The position numbers and the translations under genes are program-made. A stretch of 53,484 bases of DNA from Alkalihalobacillus bogoriensis ATCC BAA-922 (GTDB lineage: Bacteria; Bacillota; Bacilli; Bacillales; Bacillaceae_F), in the NCBI RefSeq assembly GCF_000621445.1, contig NZ_JHYI01000034.1, positions 1-53,484 on the forward strand, in the 5' to 3' direction. Position 1 is the stretch's first letter. Every line of letters starts with the position of its first letter. Shown here piece by piece: positions 18,901 to 26,000 of the stretch. The notes under the pieces are model-generated. The model was given only the letters and a program-made list of their open reading frames with translations. It searched no databases and was not told the DNA's origin.

Positions 18901-21111
18901 ACCATATTTCGTATTTATCGTTCCCTCGGTTTGTCCCAACTCATCGTAATAGTCGTTAATATTCCACCGTTCTAGCGGTATTTCCTCAATGGCATCATAG
19001 CCTTGAAGTAATTTTTCAAAAAATTGCTTTGGTGTATTCATTCCGCCTGGGAAACGACAACCAATACCAACAATTGCAATTTTTTCTGTTAGATTTTCCT
19101 GCTTTCGTTGGACATGTTCGGACTGCTGAATTCCTGCGTAGTTTTCTAGATTTAACCTATTATTAATATAATTCGTCATTTTCGATAAAGTAGGATAATC
19201 AAACACAAGAGTAACAGGCAAATCAATCGCAAATGCTTCTTCTAATTCCCGTTGCAGTTCAGGAACTTTAATGGAGTCTACGCCCATTTCTAGCAAACTT
19301 CGATTAGTATCAGTCACAACAAAACCGAGTATTCCTGCTAGCTTTTGTTGCAAAATCGTCATAATCGTTTCTTTTGACATCTCTGGGACTGACTGCTTTT
19401 TATATAATTGTTGTTGCTCTTGTTCTATGACGGAAATGCTTTCTTCATATTCTCCTGAACTATATGCTTTTGCTAACTTAAAACGTTGGAGTTTGCCGCT
19501 CGATGTTTTCGGTATTTGTTTGACAGGAATAACATAATCAATCATTACTCCTGTTTTCGAAACGATATGCTCTTTTAGCTTATTGGATAAGTCGATAAAT
19601 GTGTTCATATCATTCTTTTTCTCAACAACACAAAAGATCACTTCATCGCGCCCGAGTGTTTCACTAAAAACACCAACCGCACAAACTTTACCAATCTCAA
19701 TCGGTTCAACTTGTTCTGCTAATCTTTCTAAATCATGAGCATAGAAGTTTTGTCCATTCACAAAAATAATATCTTTTGCTCTTCCTGTTACGACTAACTT
19801 GCCTTCGCGAACAAATCCTAAGTCCCCTGTATGGAGCCAACAATCTTCAGAAATGCACGCTTTTGTTGCTTCTTCATTTTGGTAATATCCTTTTGTGACA
19901 TTTTTCCCTTTAATTTCAATATGACCAACCGTATTTTCAGCTACTTCTTTTTTTGCATCATCCACAATTCTGACACTGACATGTCGTAACGGTTTGCCCA
20001 ATTCAACAAAAGTAGCGCTATTATCATGAGCAGGATCAATGTAGTGAACTTGTTCATTTATGATCAGTTGGTTACGGTCTACATGAACTGCAGATAAGGG
20101 TTCTCCAACAGAAGGAAACGTAACAGCTAAACTTGCTTCTGCTAACCCATATACCGTAAACATCGTTTGCTGCCTAAGTCCAAACGGTTGTAATTCCGTT
20201 AAAAACTCATCACATATTTCTTTTGAAATCGGTTCTGCTCCATTTACAATCAAACGTACACTTGATAAATCTAAATTTTGCGGACGTTTTTTATAAAACC
20301 GTTTCAAATAATAGCTGTAACCAAAGTTTGGTGAAGAAATCATCGTCACTTGATGTTTACTTACACTTGAGAGCCATAAAAGCGGCTGACGAATAAATAA
20401 AGTTGTCGGCATAATATAGTTTTGAATGCCCAATGTCATTGGTGTTAAATGATTGCCGATTAATCCCATATCATGTGTTAACGGCATCCAGCTTAATATC
20501 GAGTCTTGTTCGGTAATTTGGGCACCTTCGATAATGTCATAAATATTAGTAAGGAGATTTTCATGTGTAAGGATGACCCCTTTTGGATCACCTGTAGAAC
20601 CTGAAGAAAATTGAATAAAAGCGATGTCATCTGGATTCGTTGAGGTATCTTGGAGCGTTATTTCTACATTCGATTTTTTTTGTTTACCTTCAAAAAGTGC
20701 TTCTGTGAAAACGACATAATCTACAGCTATTTTTTGTTGCAATTGTAATTTTTCAAATCGTTCTTCACTTATTGCTATATATGGGCGTTGGAGTGTATCC
20801 CAAATTTTTTCAAGTTTTTCTTGGTTTGTCTTTGTATTTCCTGGTGTAACAGGAACAGCGATAATCTTTCCTACTATACAAGCCCAAAATAAAGTGATAA
20901 ACAATTGCGGATCTTTTTCATCAATTTGAAAAATAAGTTCATCTCCTTGTTTAAGTCCTTGCTTGTGAAGATAATCTAGAACTTTGATCGCATCATCGTA
21001 TAATTGAGCATATGACACAAATACTTCCTCAGTAGAATGATGAATATATGTAATTCCTCTAACCGTATCGTCCTTTCGGTTGTTCACGACTTCTACTAAA
21101 TTCGTATACAT
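6967..21111 (-). CDS. Hybrid FAAL-PKS-aminotransferase-C-PKS-reductase megasynthase
   Basis: A single 4714-residue assembly-line enzyme. Domains by residue: fatty acyl-AMP ligase 1-580 (SSGSTGDPKG at ~170). ACP1 with Ser613. KS1 676-1105, Cys850 in DTACSSS. A degenerate AT 1120-1500 with GNGIG (1280-1284) in place of GHSxG. ACP2 with Ser1564. Class III PLP aminotransferase 1770-2180, Lys2030. Condensation domain 2215-2650, HHIIADG 2356-2362. A carrier domain with Ser2726. KS2 2789-3225, Cys2960. AT2 3265-3690, GHSLG with Ser3420. KR ~3770-4180, GGLGGIG from 3947, Ser4092 and Tyr4105. ACP4 with Ser4256. Thioester reductase 4345-4714, GSTGYLG at 4353, Tyr4514/Lys4518. The front half resembles mycosubtilin/iturin synthases. 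No adenylation domain is present. The ATG follows AAAGGAGGAG, 20 bases after the thioesterase stop. I do not recognise the product. Confidence 0.93.
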   Translation of the reverse strand: MYTNLVEVVNNRKDDTVRGITYIHHSTEEVFVSYAQLYDDAIKVLDYLHKQGLKQGDELIFQIDEKDPQLFITLFWACIVGKIIAVPVTPGNTKTNQEKLEKIWDTLQRPYIAISEERFEKLQLQQKIAVDYVVFTEALFEGKQKKSNVEITLQDTSTNPDDIAFIQFSSGSTGDPKGVILTHENLLTNIYDIIEGAQITEQDSILSWMPLTHDMGLIGNHLTPMTLGIQNYIMPTTLFIRQPLLWLSSVSKHQVTMISSPNFGYSYYLKRFYKKRPQNLDLSSVRLIVNGAEPISKEICDEFLTELQPFGLRQQTMFTVYGLAEASLAVTFPSVGEPLSAVHVDRNQLIINEQVHYIDPAHDNSATFVELGKPLRHVSVRIVDDAKKEVAENTVGHIEIKGKNVTKGYYQNEEATKACISEDCWLHTGDLGFVREGKLVVTGRAKDIIFVNGQNFYAHDLERLAEQVEPIEIGKVCAVGVFSETLGRDEVIFCVVEKKNDMNTFIDLSNKLKEHIVSKTGVMIDYVIPVKQIPKTSSGKLQRFKLAKAYSSGEYEESISVIEQEQQQLYKKQSVPEMSKETIMTILQQKLAGILGFVVTDTNRSLLEMGVDSIKVPELQRELEEAFAIDLPVTLVFDYPTLSKMTNYINNRLNLENYAGIQQSEHVQRKQENLTEKIAIVGIGCRFPGGMNTPKQFFEKLLQGYDAIEEIPLERWNINDYYDELGQTEGTINTKYGGFLKHVDLFDPQFFGITPIEAKQIDPQHRLLLEVSFEALQDAGLPLEKLEGSQTGVFVGISNSDYLDQVHSVGQEVEHIEGYTLTGNMHSAAAGRISHTFGFEGPAVAVDTACSSSLVSVHQAMNALKLNECDSALAGGVNLIFSPKGHVGLTRLQALAPDGRCKTFDDAANGYVRSEGCGIVVLKRYEDAVRDGDRIYATIVGSAINHDGKSSGLTVPNGVAQQRLVQDALRQAKLFEDDIDYIELHGTGTKLGDPQEVNALSAVFANRSKEKPIQIGSVKSNIGHLESAAGIAGLIKSALVVHTKEIPGNLHFQTPNRFIQWDTIPFAVASENVHMEEGNKPKRAGVSSFGLSGTNAHIIVEEASRYPATFEKNNEEPKIMTLSAQKQDTLTQMVAQYCSFLETTDERLEDICYSTTERRDHLAHRVAIAASTKQQMLASLQEWQNKMSEHQTQKDIFVLFSSERKAETECYSRLYERYDSFRESVAECQQLIEKLVRECSGTKGEYYDNKLAEQLALFKSEYAFANLLRSLHITPHYVSGNGIGILVAGYMAETLTLHDALVLLFALNQTQQVTVEVKASSTTVDSLIKTIGINEKEIERKHEMGNTEQVTGQVATLVPLVVTLRKKNISYVVLQEQLKTEGINLSLESLVEKLIKLELKQPIIPIYNFKRGRVISEPEWSQVNDWLTQSALQERTPYNKEMEKESFMLTLPLMEANSWEQMICSLYEHGVQINWHSFNQYYTGHLVSLPLYPLNKKRYWLKRKVNNRQTIASEIEQAYEGTLKESGKMEAYIKEIKEMIHEVSDLDVAEIDHTANLFSFGLDSLMLVQIKKLVDKKYDIDLPINRLMDDMDTVEKISNYIASEATIAAANVEEMKARAEREVATAYEVVETPNEQQFRTEAPVHFNSEKSIEQMIETQTQLSPVATSLESVFESQLKWMETSMNKLANQQLETIKMIQTPVKTNPYTPLVETKQENVTQAAMPLAQEEQKPLKKEVPKINFRAMKLDRDIFTNEQKAFIEQFISKYNMKTKGSKQYAQANRRVLSDWIASLNFRMSYKDLIYPIVSERSQGARFWDVDGNEYLDMAIGYGVHYFGHRPQFVIDAIQDQLAEGYETGPQTDLAGEVATLVTQLTGAERVAFCNTGSEAVMAAMRISRTVTKRKKVVIFRGSYHGNFDSVLAEMDQNQSFPISPGTMPGMVEDVIVLDYGTEEAIQVIKERHAEIAAVMVEPVQSRNPGLQPKEFLHEIRHLTTQIGALLIFDEMITGFRCHVGGAQAHFGIVADLATYGKIVGGGLPIGILAGKAEFVDTVDGGYWEYGDDSYPEKEMTFFAGTFCKHPLSLAASRAVLQYMKDNGPAVQDRVTELTRYFVQAVNDFFEQEAVPLRVRHFASQFKFETYGKFNITMMPAEMDLFFYMLMEKGIYTWEKRICFFSTEHTIEDADYFLRCIHDAVVELRAGGFEFRDKQQIPAKKKRNNGYFNITNKAETTNYFPVSDAQKRTYIINQMGENERATHLPMAMIVTGNLDLEKVEQCFQAIIQRHDVFRTSFTVKDGEIVQSIASHVDFSIDYKDGTTMSVERLITQFMEPFDLAKAPLIKLGIAKLEEESHLFFMDFHHIIADGYSANIVAQEFMSLYKGERLPEVKIQYRDYVNWHQVYLTSKAYEKQQQFWLEQWKDGVTELVLPTDFPRPPIKEITGKTIRDQLSSEQLQQLKKLARENGTSLYMVLVSLFNVLLTKLTGQTKIAVGTPVVVRGQEQFETMVGMCTNTIVLQNEVHEEDSFSNVVTRVKKTCSQAFANLDYLYEDLIENVKYQTPLNRNPLFDVMFIYENGNDRVVKLDELQFTPYHVELDVSLFDLTFEVIEENDMLSINLYYSNQLFKEETMKTWLEYYQDMIEQVMADDAVAVGAILKEKQAEIQRFREKANTLSLEVGENLKEQASEETSSRENNPKIKEIEQKLASTLAKELGVSSVHVHANFFELGMRSLTALKIVEKLKTEFEMNIMDVFHYPSVAKLARHLAGESEGEQKNELSKRRIERVKDANATVKTRDIAIIGMEGKFPGANTLEQFWNVLKEARETISFFSEEELLEAGLTKEIISKPHYVKAKGVLEDIEYFDSHFFDYSPHDAKRMDPQIRLFHEYAWKALESAGYATEQYEGLIGVFGGSASNYEWISHIFKTTNSISEKLERVSLNDKDYMSTRISYKLNLLGPSYTVQTACSTSLTALNLACQSILNGECDIALAGGVSIMLPNKTGYEYQEGLMLSKDGKCRPFDEKASGTVFGDGIGIVVLKHLDEAIADGDYIHAVIKGSAVNNDGIRKVGYTAPSIEGQKEVIQQAYELADIDPETVTYVEAHGTGTEIGDPIEIQALTQAFQTKKRHYCAIGSVKSNIGHVDAAAGVAGLIKTVLALQHKQIPASLHFTKPNPNIDFEHSPFYVNTKLVEWKRLPHPKRNGESLPLRAGVSSFGFGGTNAHVIVEEAPVQIQTKQKRAFEKETEQLIVLSSKSKSSLLKMCENIKSYLQDAEEVRLSDIAYSLQTGRKHFRQRVSVVGSTPEEICEKLTTIIDGKLTNAVGYQKESVSQIVFMFPGQGAQYVNMGLQLYENEPYFKEQMKKCFAIVDKLATFSLKDILFPYEETAEAKHRLKQTYVTQVALFVIEYALAKLLMKWGIRPTAMIGHSLGEYVAATIAGVFSLQEALALVVERAKLMQEMEQGVMVSVPLAEEEVLPLLESIEGISIAAVNGAKHCVVSGYEQAIVLFENKLEQLDMTAIRLQTSHAFHSAMMDTMLPAFEEKVKQVTFHPPEIPYVSNLTGTWITVEDIFDPSYWSKHLRHTVKFYQGASELLKQKEAVFIEVGPGKTLQSFMMRHPQKTEEHVISNVIRHPKERVTDNSFLYEKIGMLWRAGVELDWHAFNENKNVSKIPLPTYPFKGQYYPLTNIGLNQTQSIDDISQEITTKQNYEKWFYRPYWSMRNKRPVRQQERETANWLIFADAEGIGEQLATRLQQEGDSVAVLQRTEHEYNEENGHYFINPANLEHYQQAMEQILKRNGVPHKILHLWAIDDHHSYEHGLDAYFYSFIYTMQALEQLSADNQVDLFVISNEMHTITGFEHSHHLKGVVRGPAKVIPQEFPHVRCRSIDLSVQSSPDQSVVVAALYDEVVSEEQDEVVAYRGNYRFIENYERFTMPKREASATDVIKEEGVYFITGGLGGIGLTIAKQLAKKYRAKLILTGRSSFLEQEKWESWLQANQGDRTSEKIKAIQEIQNNGGQVLIVKADVTSSLEMKAALEAAEETFGPINGIIHTAGVPGQGMIRTKTVTEANRVLQPKVEGTLVLDELCKEKELDFFFICSSLASITGELGQVDYVAANAFIDHYVETEKAHSSRHVFSVNWDNWEDIGMAADASKTMSANLAEMLTEGLKPEEGARAFVDIVEAKEPRVIVSVKDLDEQQQAVKDFGRLENLPSNTTTYARPELSTEYVEPKTDVEKLLADIWQSTFSMDKIGINDDFTELGGDSLYALSLATAMKKHFKVDITDIYNYPTISKLAQALSGEREELKDTFEKTKLQFKKYMDSHNIEADIKADLALYRERNQRYTSYDLTKTKQYEHLLLTGSTGYLGIYLLHELLTKTNATIYTMIRAKDKAHAKQRLYEQFTTYFSEEQYQAYEDRIVIIAGQVTEPHFGLDSLEYERLCETVDCIVNATGKVDHYGDYQQFETINITAVTRLLEFAGAGKPKDIHHMSTKGLAAGYVEGKENVLFTEYDVHVGQKIDNYYVETKLEAEQLLLAARERGVTTNIYRIGDIVFDSRTGVFQENITKNAVYLMIRGLWKLKLVPQLELKFIDFTFVDQVSQFIVALLTKEALANEVFHLHNPKKISFTPFLSVAEKLGTKMETMSFDDFLDYLYEHYDDEDKATFIQDFLVHSHFLEAADNSHFVLESEKTTKILEALQLSWNEPNEEHLVKMIEYGMQKEFF
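16612..17754 (-). other. Degenerate acyltransferase domain (AT0) within the megasynthase
   Basis: Between KS1 and ACP2 there are about 380 residues with the length and layout of a KS-AT linker plus AT. The nucleophile motif is GNGIG instead of GHSxG, so the serine (position 1282) and the adjacent histidine are lost. The N-terminal FxFPGQG-type motif is also gone, with IFVLFSSERK in its place. The C-terminal post-AT linker (SLPLYPLNKKRYWLKRK) is intact, so the remnant is structural. Confidence 0.8.
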
Positions 21112-21131
21112 TCCGCTCCTCCTTTATCTGA

Positions 21132-21851
21132 TTACATCAGTACATGTGGTGTGCGTTTTTTTAACGTATCGTTTATCGTGTCAATGACTTGTTTCATTTG
21201 TTCGCGTATAAAAAAGTGTCCTCCATTAAAGTGATATATTCGACATGATTCTGTTGTGAGTGACTCCCATGCCAATAAATCAGCTAAATCAAGGTCATCA
21301 TCAATCCCATTTAAAACGGATATCGGACACATTACCTTTTCAACCGTAGTCGGTTCATATTGTTCAATGAGTTGTAAGTCAGCGCGTAATATTCGCAAAT
21401 AGCCAGACATAAATTCCTCTGAATCTAAGAAAGCATCGGGAATCCCACCATAAGGCCGAATATGCTCAATGAGTTGTTTGTCGTCCAAACCATCGGTGTA
21501 GAACCGCTCTTTTTTCACATGTGGAGCTTCTTTCCCTGAAAAAAACACATGTTCTGGCAGCTTGATGTTTTCGTTTTGAATTTTTTTTACTAGCTCATAC
21601 ACAATCCAACTCCCCATACTATGTCCAAATAGTGCATATTCTGAATGGACAATTTGAGGTGAAATTTGCGCGAACAAATCATCAACCGCCGTTTGTAAAC
21701 TCGGATACAATTGTTCCTGATTACGAACACCTCGACCGGACAACTCCACAGGAATTAGATCAATTGATGGTATTACTTCCTTCCGCCACGGGTTATAAGC
21801 TAAACTACTTCCACCAGCAAAAGGAAAACAAAATAGTTTTGTCTTTTCCAT
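21132..21851 (-). CDS. Type II (external) thioesterase
   Basis: A 239-residue alpha/beta hydrolase of the GrsT/SrfAD family that removes misprimed or stalled acyl groups from carrier domains. Catalytic features are visible: FPFAGGSS (oxyanion loop, about 9-16), Ser78 in GHSMG (76-80), Asp in the NGIDDDL segment and His in NGGHFFI near the C terminus. Length is normal. The start has AAAGGAGAG. It is the first gene of the operon, with 20 bases between its stop and the megasynthase start, so the two are co-transcribed. Since the megasynthase ends in a reductase, this protein is most likely for editing rather than product release. Confidence 0.93.
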   Translation of the reverse strand: MEKTKLFCFPFAGGSSLAYNPWRKEVIPSIDLIPVELSGRGVRNQEQLYPSLQTAVDDLFAQISPQIVHSEYALFGHSMGSWIVYELVKKIQNENIKLPEHVFFSGKEAPHVKKERFYTDGLDDKQLIEHIRPYGGIPDAFLDSEEFMSGYLRILRADLQLIEQYEPTTVEKVMCPISVLNGIDDDLDLADLLAWESLTTESCRIYHFNGGHFFIREQMKQVIDTINDTLKKRTPHVLM

Positions 21852-22214
21852 TTAGCGACTCTCCTTTTCCACAGACTCTCCATACTTTTAAATTAACATT
21901 TCATGCAAATGATGAATAAAGATGATGGCACACAAAAAAAAACAAATCATTTATTTTTCTATTTTGATTTGTTTTTTCATTTTTTTACTAAAAATAACTT
22001 ATAACATAAAAGCGCTAAAGAAAAGCCTATTTAAAGATATATACAATAAAATAACATTTCCTTTACATCTGAAAAAACATTTACATTTTGCACTTAAAAC
22101 TATTGGATGATGAACAATTTACTAGTCGTCATTATAAACCGAATTGCATAAACTAACATTTTTTTCTAAAAAGAAGGAATAAAGTACCTATCCTTTTTTT
22201 GAGTACTCATTTAT

Positions 22215-22254
22215 AGTAAGTGAGCATGCTCGTAAATGAGCTAGTTCACTTACT
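22215..22254. promoter_or_regulatory. Palindromic operator candidate for the TetR regulator
   Basis: AGTAAGTGA (22215-22223) and TCACTTACT (22246-22254) form a perfect 9-bp inverted repeat. Overlapping its left arm is the perfect 10-bp palindrome GAGCATGCTC (22222-22231), and a second GCTC/GAGC pair lies inside. The roughly 500-base gap between the divergent thioesterase and TetR genes otherwise holds only AT-rich promoter-like DNA. TetR proteins usually bind such sites next to their own gene. Confidence 0.5.
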
Positions 22255-22350
22255 TTATCTAAATAAAGAATTAAAGGGGTTGATTTGATTTTTATATCCT
22301 TTCATCCGCTATAAAATTAATCATAAATAAGTCAAAACGAGGTGAAACCA

Positions 22351-22977
22351 TTGACATTAAGGGAACGAAAAAAGAAAGAAACTCGCCATTCCATTTTATC
22401 CGCATCAAAGAACGTCTTTCTGACAAAAGGCTATGCACAAACGACCATTGATGAAATTGCTGAAAAAGCCAATGTCGGAGTTGGCACGGTGTACAATTAC
22501 TTTCAGTCTAAAGCGGATATATTTATCACAATCATGTCGGATGAACTAGTGTTAGATGAAACTGACATTCCTATGTCTTTAGTAGGTCATTTAAAACCAA
22601 ATTCTGTTATAGATTGTGTACTCACTCTTGTCTCTCGTTATTTACAAGTCATTAAGCTTGTCCAAAAAGAAGTGTGGCAGGAACTTCTCGGTGCAGCAAC
22701 TAGTAATCCTAAATCAGAGAAAACATTATTAGATGGCATGTTTCAAATGGATGATCGATTTATCGATAAGACAGAAGCGATGTTTCAGCAATTAAAAAAA
22801 GAACAGCTACTCCACCATTCTTTTGCTGAAAAAGAGGCGGCTTATGCTGTTTACAGTGTTGTCTTAACTCAGTTTATTTTTTACATTTATCGCTCTGAAT
22901 GTACGACTGAAGAGCTTTATGAACGAATTAAATCACAAATCTATTTTATTTTTGATGGGAAATATACAGAAATTTAG
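22351..22977 (+). CDS. TetR/AcrR family transcriptional regulator
   Basis: A 208-residue TetR-type repressor. The N-terminal helix-turn-helix is clear (LSASKNVFLTKGYAQTTIDE, then VGVGTVYNYFQSKADIF, about residues 15-60); the C-terminal helical domain (about 70-205) would bind a small ligand. I prefer the TTG at 22351, 6 bases after GAGGTG, over the GTG that lies within the ribosome site. The RND exporter starts 52 bases downstream on the same strand. The arrangement parallels the B. subtilis YerO regulator beside the RND pump YerP/SwrC. It probably controls the exporter and may also control the divergent biosynthetic operon; the ligand could be the pathway product (inference). Confidence 0.9.
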   Translation: MTLRERKKKETRHSILSASKNVFLTKGYAQTTIDEIAEKANVGVGTVYNYFQSKADIFITIMSDELVLDETDIPMSLVGHLKPNSVIDCVLTLVSRYLQVIKLVQKEVWQELLGAATSNPKSEKTLLDGMFQMDDRFIDKTEAMFQQLKKEQLLHHSFAEKEAAYAVYSVVLTQFIFYIYRSECTTEELYERIKSQIYFIFDGKYTEI

Positions 22978-23029
22978 TAAGGTGTTCTCTAAATCATTTC
23001 TATTTAACTATTTTGAGGAGTGAATTTCA

Positions 23030-26000
23030 TTGCTAAAAAGCATGATTACCCGAGCGATTGCGTATAAAAAAATTACATTGCTAACGATTCTCGTCTTAAC
23101 ATTGTTTGGCGTATACAGTTACTATACTTCTCCTAAGCAAGAGGCACCCAAAATCGAAGCTCCGATCGCTATGGTTACAGCGATTTATCCTGGCGCTTCA
23201 CCAGAGGATATGGAAAAACAAGTCACGAGTAAAATTGAAGAAAAAATGACCGAAATGGAAGACTATCAATATTCAAGGTCTGTTTCAAGTGCTGGGATTG
23301 CAACTGTTACATTGGAGTTGAACTATGGTGTTGATATCGATAAAGTATGGAATGACTTACGAAATGATATGAATGAAGTAGAGCGGTCCTTCCCAGAAGG
23401 AGCAGAAATCTATCAAATTAATACAGAAACATCAAGAACTGCTGGGATTATCCTCAGTTTCTCTGGCGAGCAAGAGTCCCATGAAGACCTTGTCCGTTAT
23501 GCGGAGGATTTAAAAGCACATCTTGACTATTTCCCAGGTGTAGCGAAAATTGACATTCATGGTGACCGTCCTAATGAAGTACAAATTAAGCCTAATCTTG
23601 AAAAATTAAACGATCACCAGCTAACATTAACTGATTTAGCCACCCTCATCCAAGCACAAAACATCGAACTTCCACTTGGGACCCTTACTTCTAATGATGA
23701 GTCCGTCTTAAGTGTTACTGCCGGAAGTGCCTATGACTCAATAGACGATATCAAAAATACGGTTATCGAATATTCGCTCGATTCTGAAGATGTTACCCTC
23801 CTCCGTGACATAGCTGAAGTCACATTTACCGAACAACAAATCGACCATAAAATTAAACATGATAATAAAGATGCCGTTCTTTTTGCACTGTATTTTAGTG
23901 AAAATGGCAATATTGTCAGCCTTGGCAAACAAATCGAAGAAGAGATGAACCAATTTATTTCTGAGCTCCCTTCAACCGTTGAGACGAACAATGTGCTATT
24001 ACAGCACGAAGATGTGGAGAGCTCCATTACTAATTTCATTCGAAACTTATTAATCGGAATGGGACTCGTCATCTTACTTGCTACGCTAAGTCTAGGGATT
24101 CGAAACTCCATCATCATTTCTACAACGATTCCGGTTGTTGTGTTACTTACGATATTAGCGATGAATCTACTTGGCATTCCGTTTCACCAAGTTTCAATCG
24201 TTGCACTCATTATGGCGCTTGGTATGTTCGTTGACAATGCGATTGTCGTTACGAATGCGATTCAAGCTCAATTAGAAAACAAAGTTGAACGTTTAAAAGC
24301 GTGTGTCGATGGAACAAGGGAAGTGGCCGTTCCTGTCTTCACTTCAACATTAACAACCGTTGTTGCTTTTATTCCATTAGCGATGATTAATAGTATCGTC
24401 GGCGAATATATTTACAGCATTCCGATTATTATTATCGTTTCATTATTACTCTCTTATATTATCGCTGTTACCTTAACACCAACATTGTCGTATATTTTTT
24501 TAAGCGAAGCGAAAAAGCAAGAAAAGCAATCTTTAGGAAGAAAAGTGTTAGATTTTTTATTGAATATAACAATGCATTACAAAAAATCAACAGTGCTTGT
24601 GTTACTATTCTTATTAGGTGGGACTGTGTTTCTATCCACAAATTTAGGATTACAGTTTTTCCCAAAAGCTGACAAAAATCTCGTCTATATTGACCTCCAG
24701 TCTAATGAATACGGTGATATCGAGAAAACGGAGGAGTTCTCTGAAGAAGTCACACAGCTTTTGTTAGAACAACCAGAAGTTCTTTCCTACACATTATCGG
24801 TCGGTGACGGATTACCGAAGTTTTGGGATACGATGTGGCCAAGTGTTAAATCATTGGATTATGCTCAAGTTTTAGTCACGCTTAATTTAGAAAATAGTGA
24901 CCGATTTAAAGGTAACGGAGAATTCACTGATTATGTGCAAGATTTATTTGATGAGCGACTTACAAAAGGAACCGCAACCATTAAAGAACTAGAGCAAGGG
25001 GACCCAGTTGGTGCTCCGATTACGATTCGAGTTTCAGGCGATGACCTTTCTGAAATAGCCAGGGTAAGTCAAGTGATTGAAGATGAACTGCTCACAATTG
25101 AAGGTACGATTAATGTTGATTCAACTCAAGTCGATCCGATTGAACAATTCGATATTGATGTCGACTTAAACAAAGCCGGAGAAAAAGGAATCACAAATTT
25201 TGATATTCAAAATGAAATTGGCTTAGCTCTAGGCGGGCGTGTCATTACGACGTTTACTGAATCGGATCAATTAACTCGTAGTGATTACAACGTGACAATG
25301 GATGCAAATGTGAATACGGTAAAAGACCTCGAACAGCTACAGCTCCGGACATTTACTGGTGAAAAAGTTGAATTACAAGAAGTGGCAGCCGTTCAAATGG
25401 TTGAAACAATGCCTGAAATTAACAAGTATAATCAAGATCTTTACGTGACAGTTTCTAGTGATGTCCGCTCAGGTTATAGCTCGGTAAACATTCAAACTGA
25501 ATTGCAAGACGCGATTAAAGACCTCGATTTAGGAGACGTCGTCGTGACGTATGCAGGAGAACAAGAAAGCATGAACGATAATTTTAGTGACGTGCTCGCT
25601 ATGGGAGTGTTTGCGATTCTTGCGATATTCCTTGTATTAGTCATCCAGTTCAACTCTTTCTTACAGCCGTTTATTATTTTACTTGTGATTCCAATGGCGA
25701 GTATTGGTGCGATTACAGGTTTATATATTGCAAAAGAGCCATTATCGTTTACTGGGCTTTTAGGAATCGTCAGCTTATTTGGAATAGTCGTTAACAATGC
25801 GATCGTCTTAATTGATGCGATTAACAAAGAACGCCTTCAAGGAGCAACCGTTCCAACCGCATGCAAAGAAGCAGCCCAAAAGCGATTACGTCCGATTATG
25901 CTAAGTACAACAACAACTGTTATCGGGTTAATCCCATTAGCTTTACTCGGCAGTGATCTGTTTTCTCCAATGGCTATCGGAATTATTGGAGGGTTACTTG

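Noticed and set aside
6967-21111. Many open frames of 60-150 codons on the opposite strand of the megasynthase gene
   Set aside because: They lack ribosome sites and protein-like composition and are explained by the codon use of the long gene.
6967-21111. Reading the locus as an iturin or mycosubtilin cluster
   Set aside because: Only the first half matches; there are no A-PCP modules, no fenF and no terminal thioesterase domain, and the enzyme ends in a reductase.
21922-22110. 62-codon plus-strand frame with a hydrophobic stretch in the thioesterase-tetR gap
   Set aside because: No Shine-Dalgarno site, extreme A/T and lysine/isoleucine bias, and it lies in the promoter region of the divergent operons.
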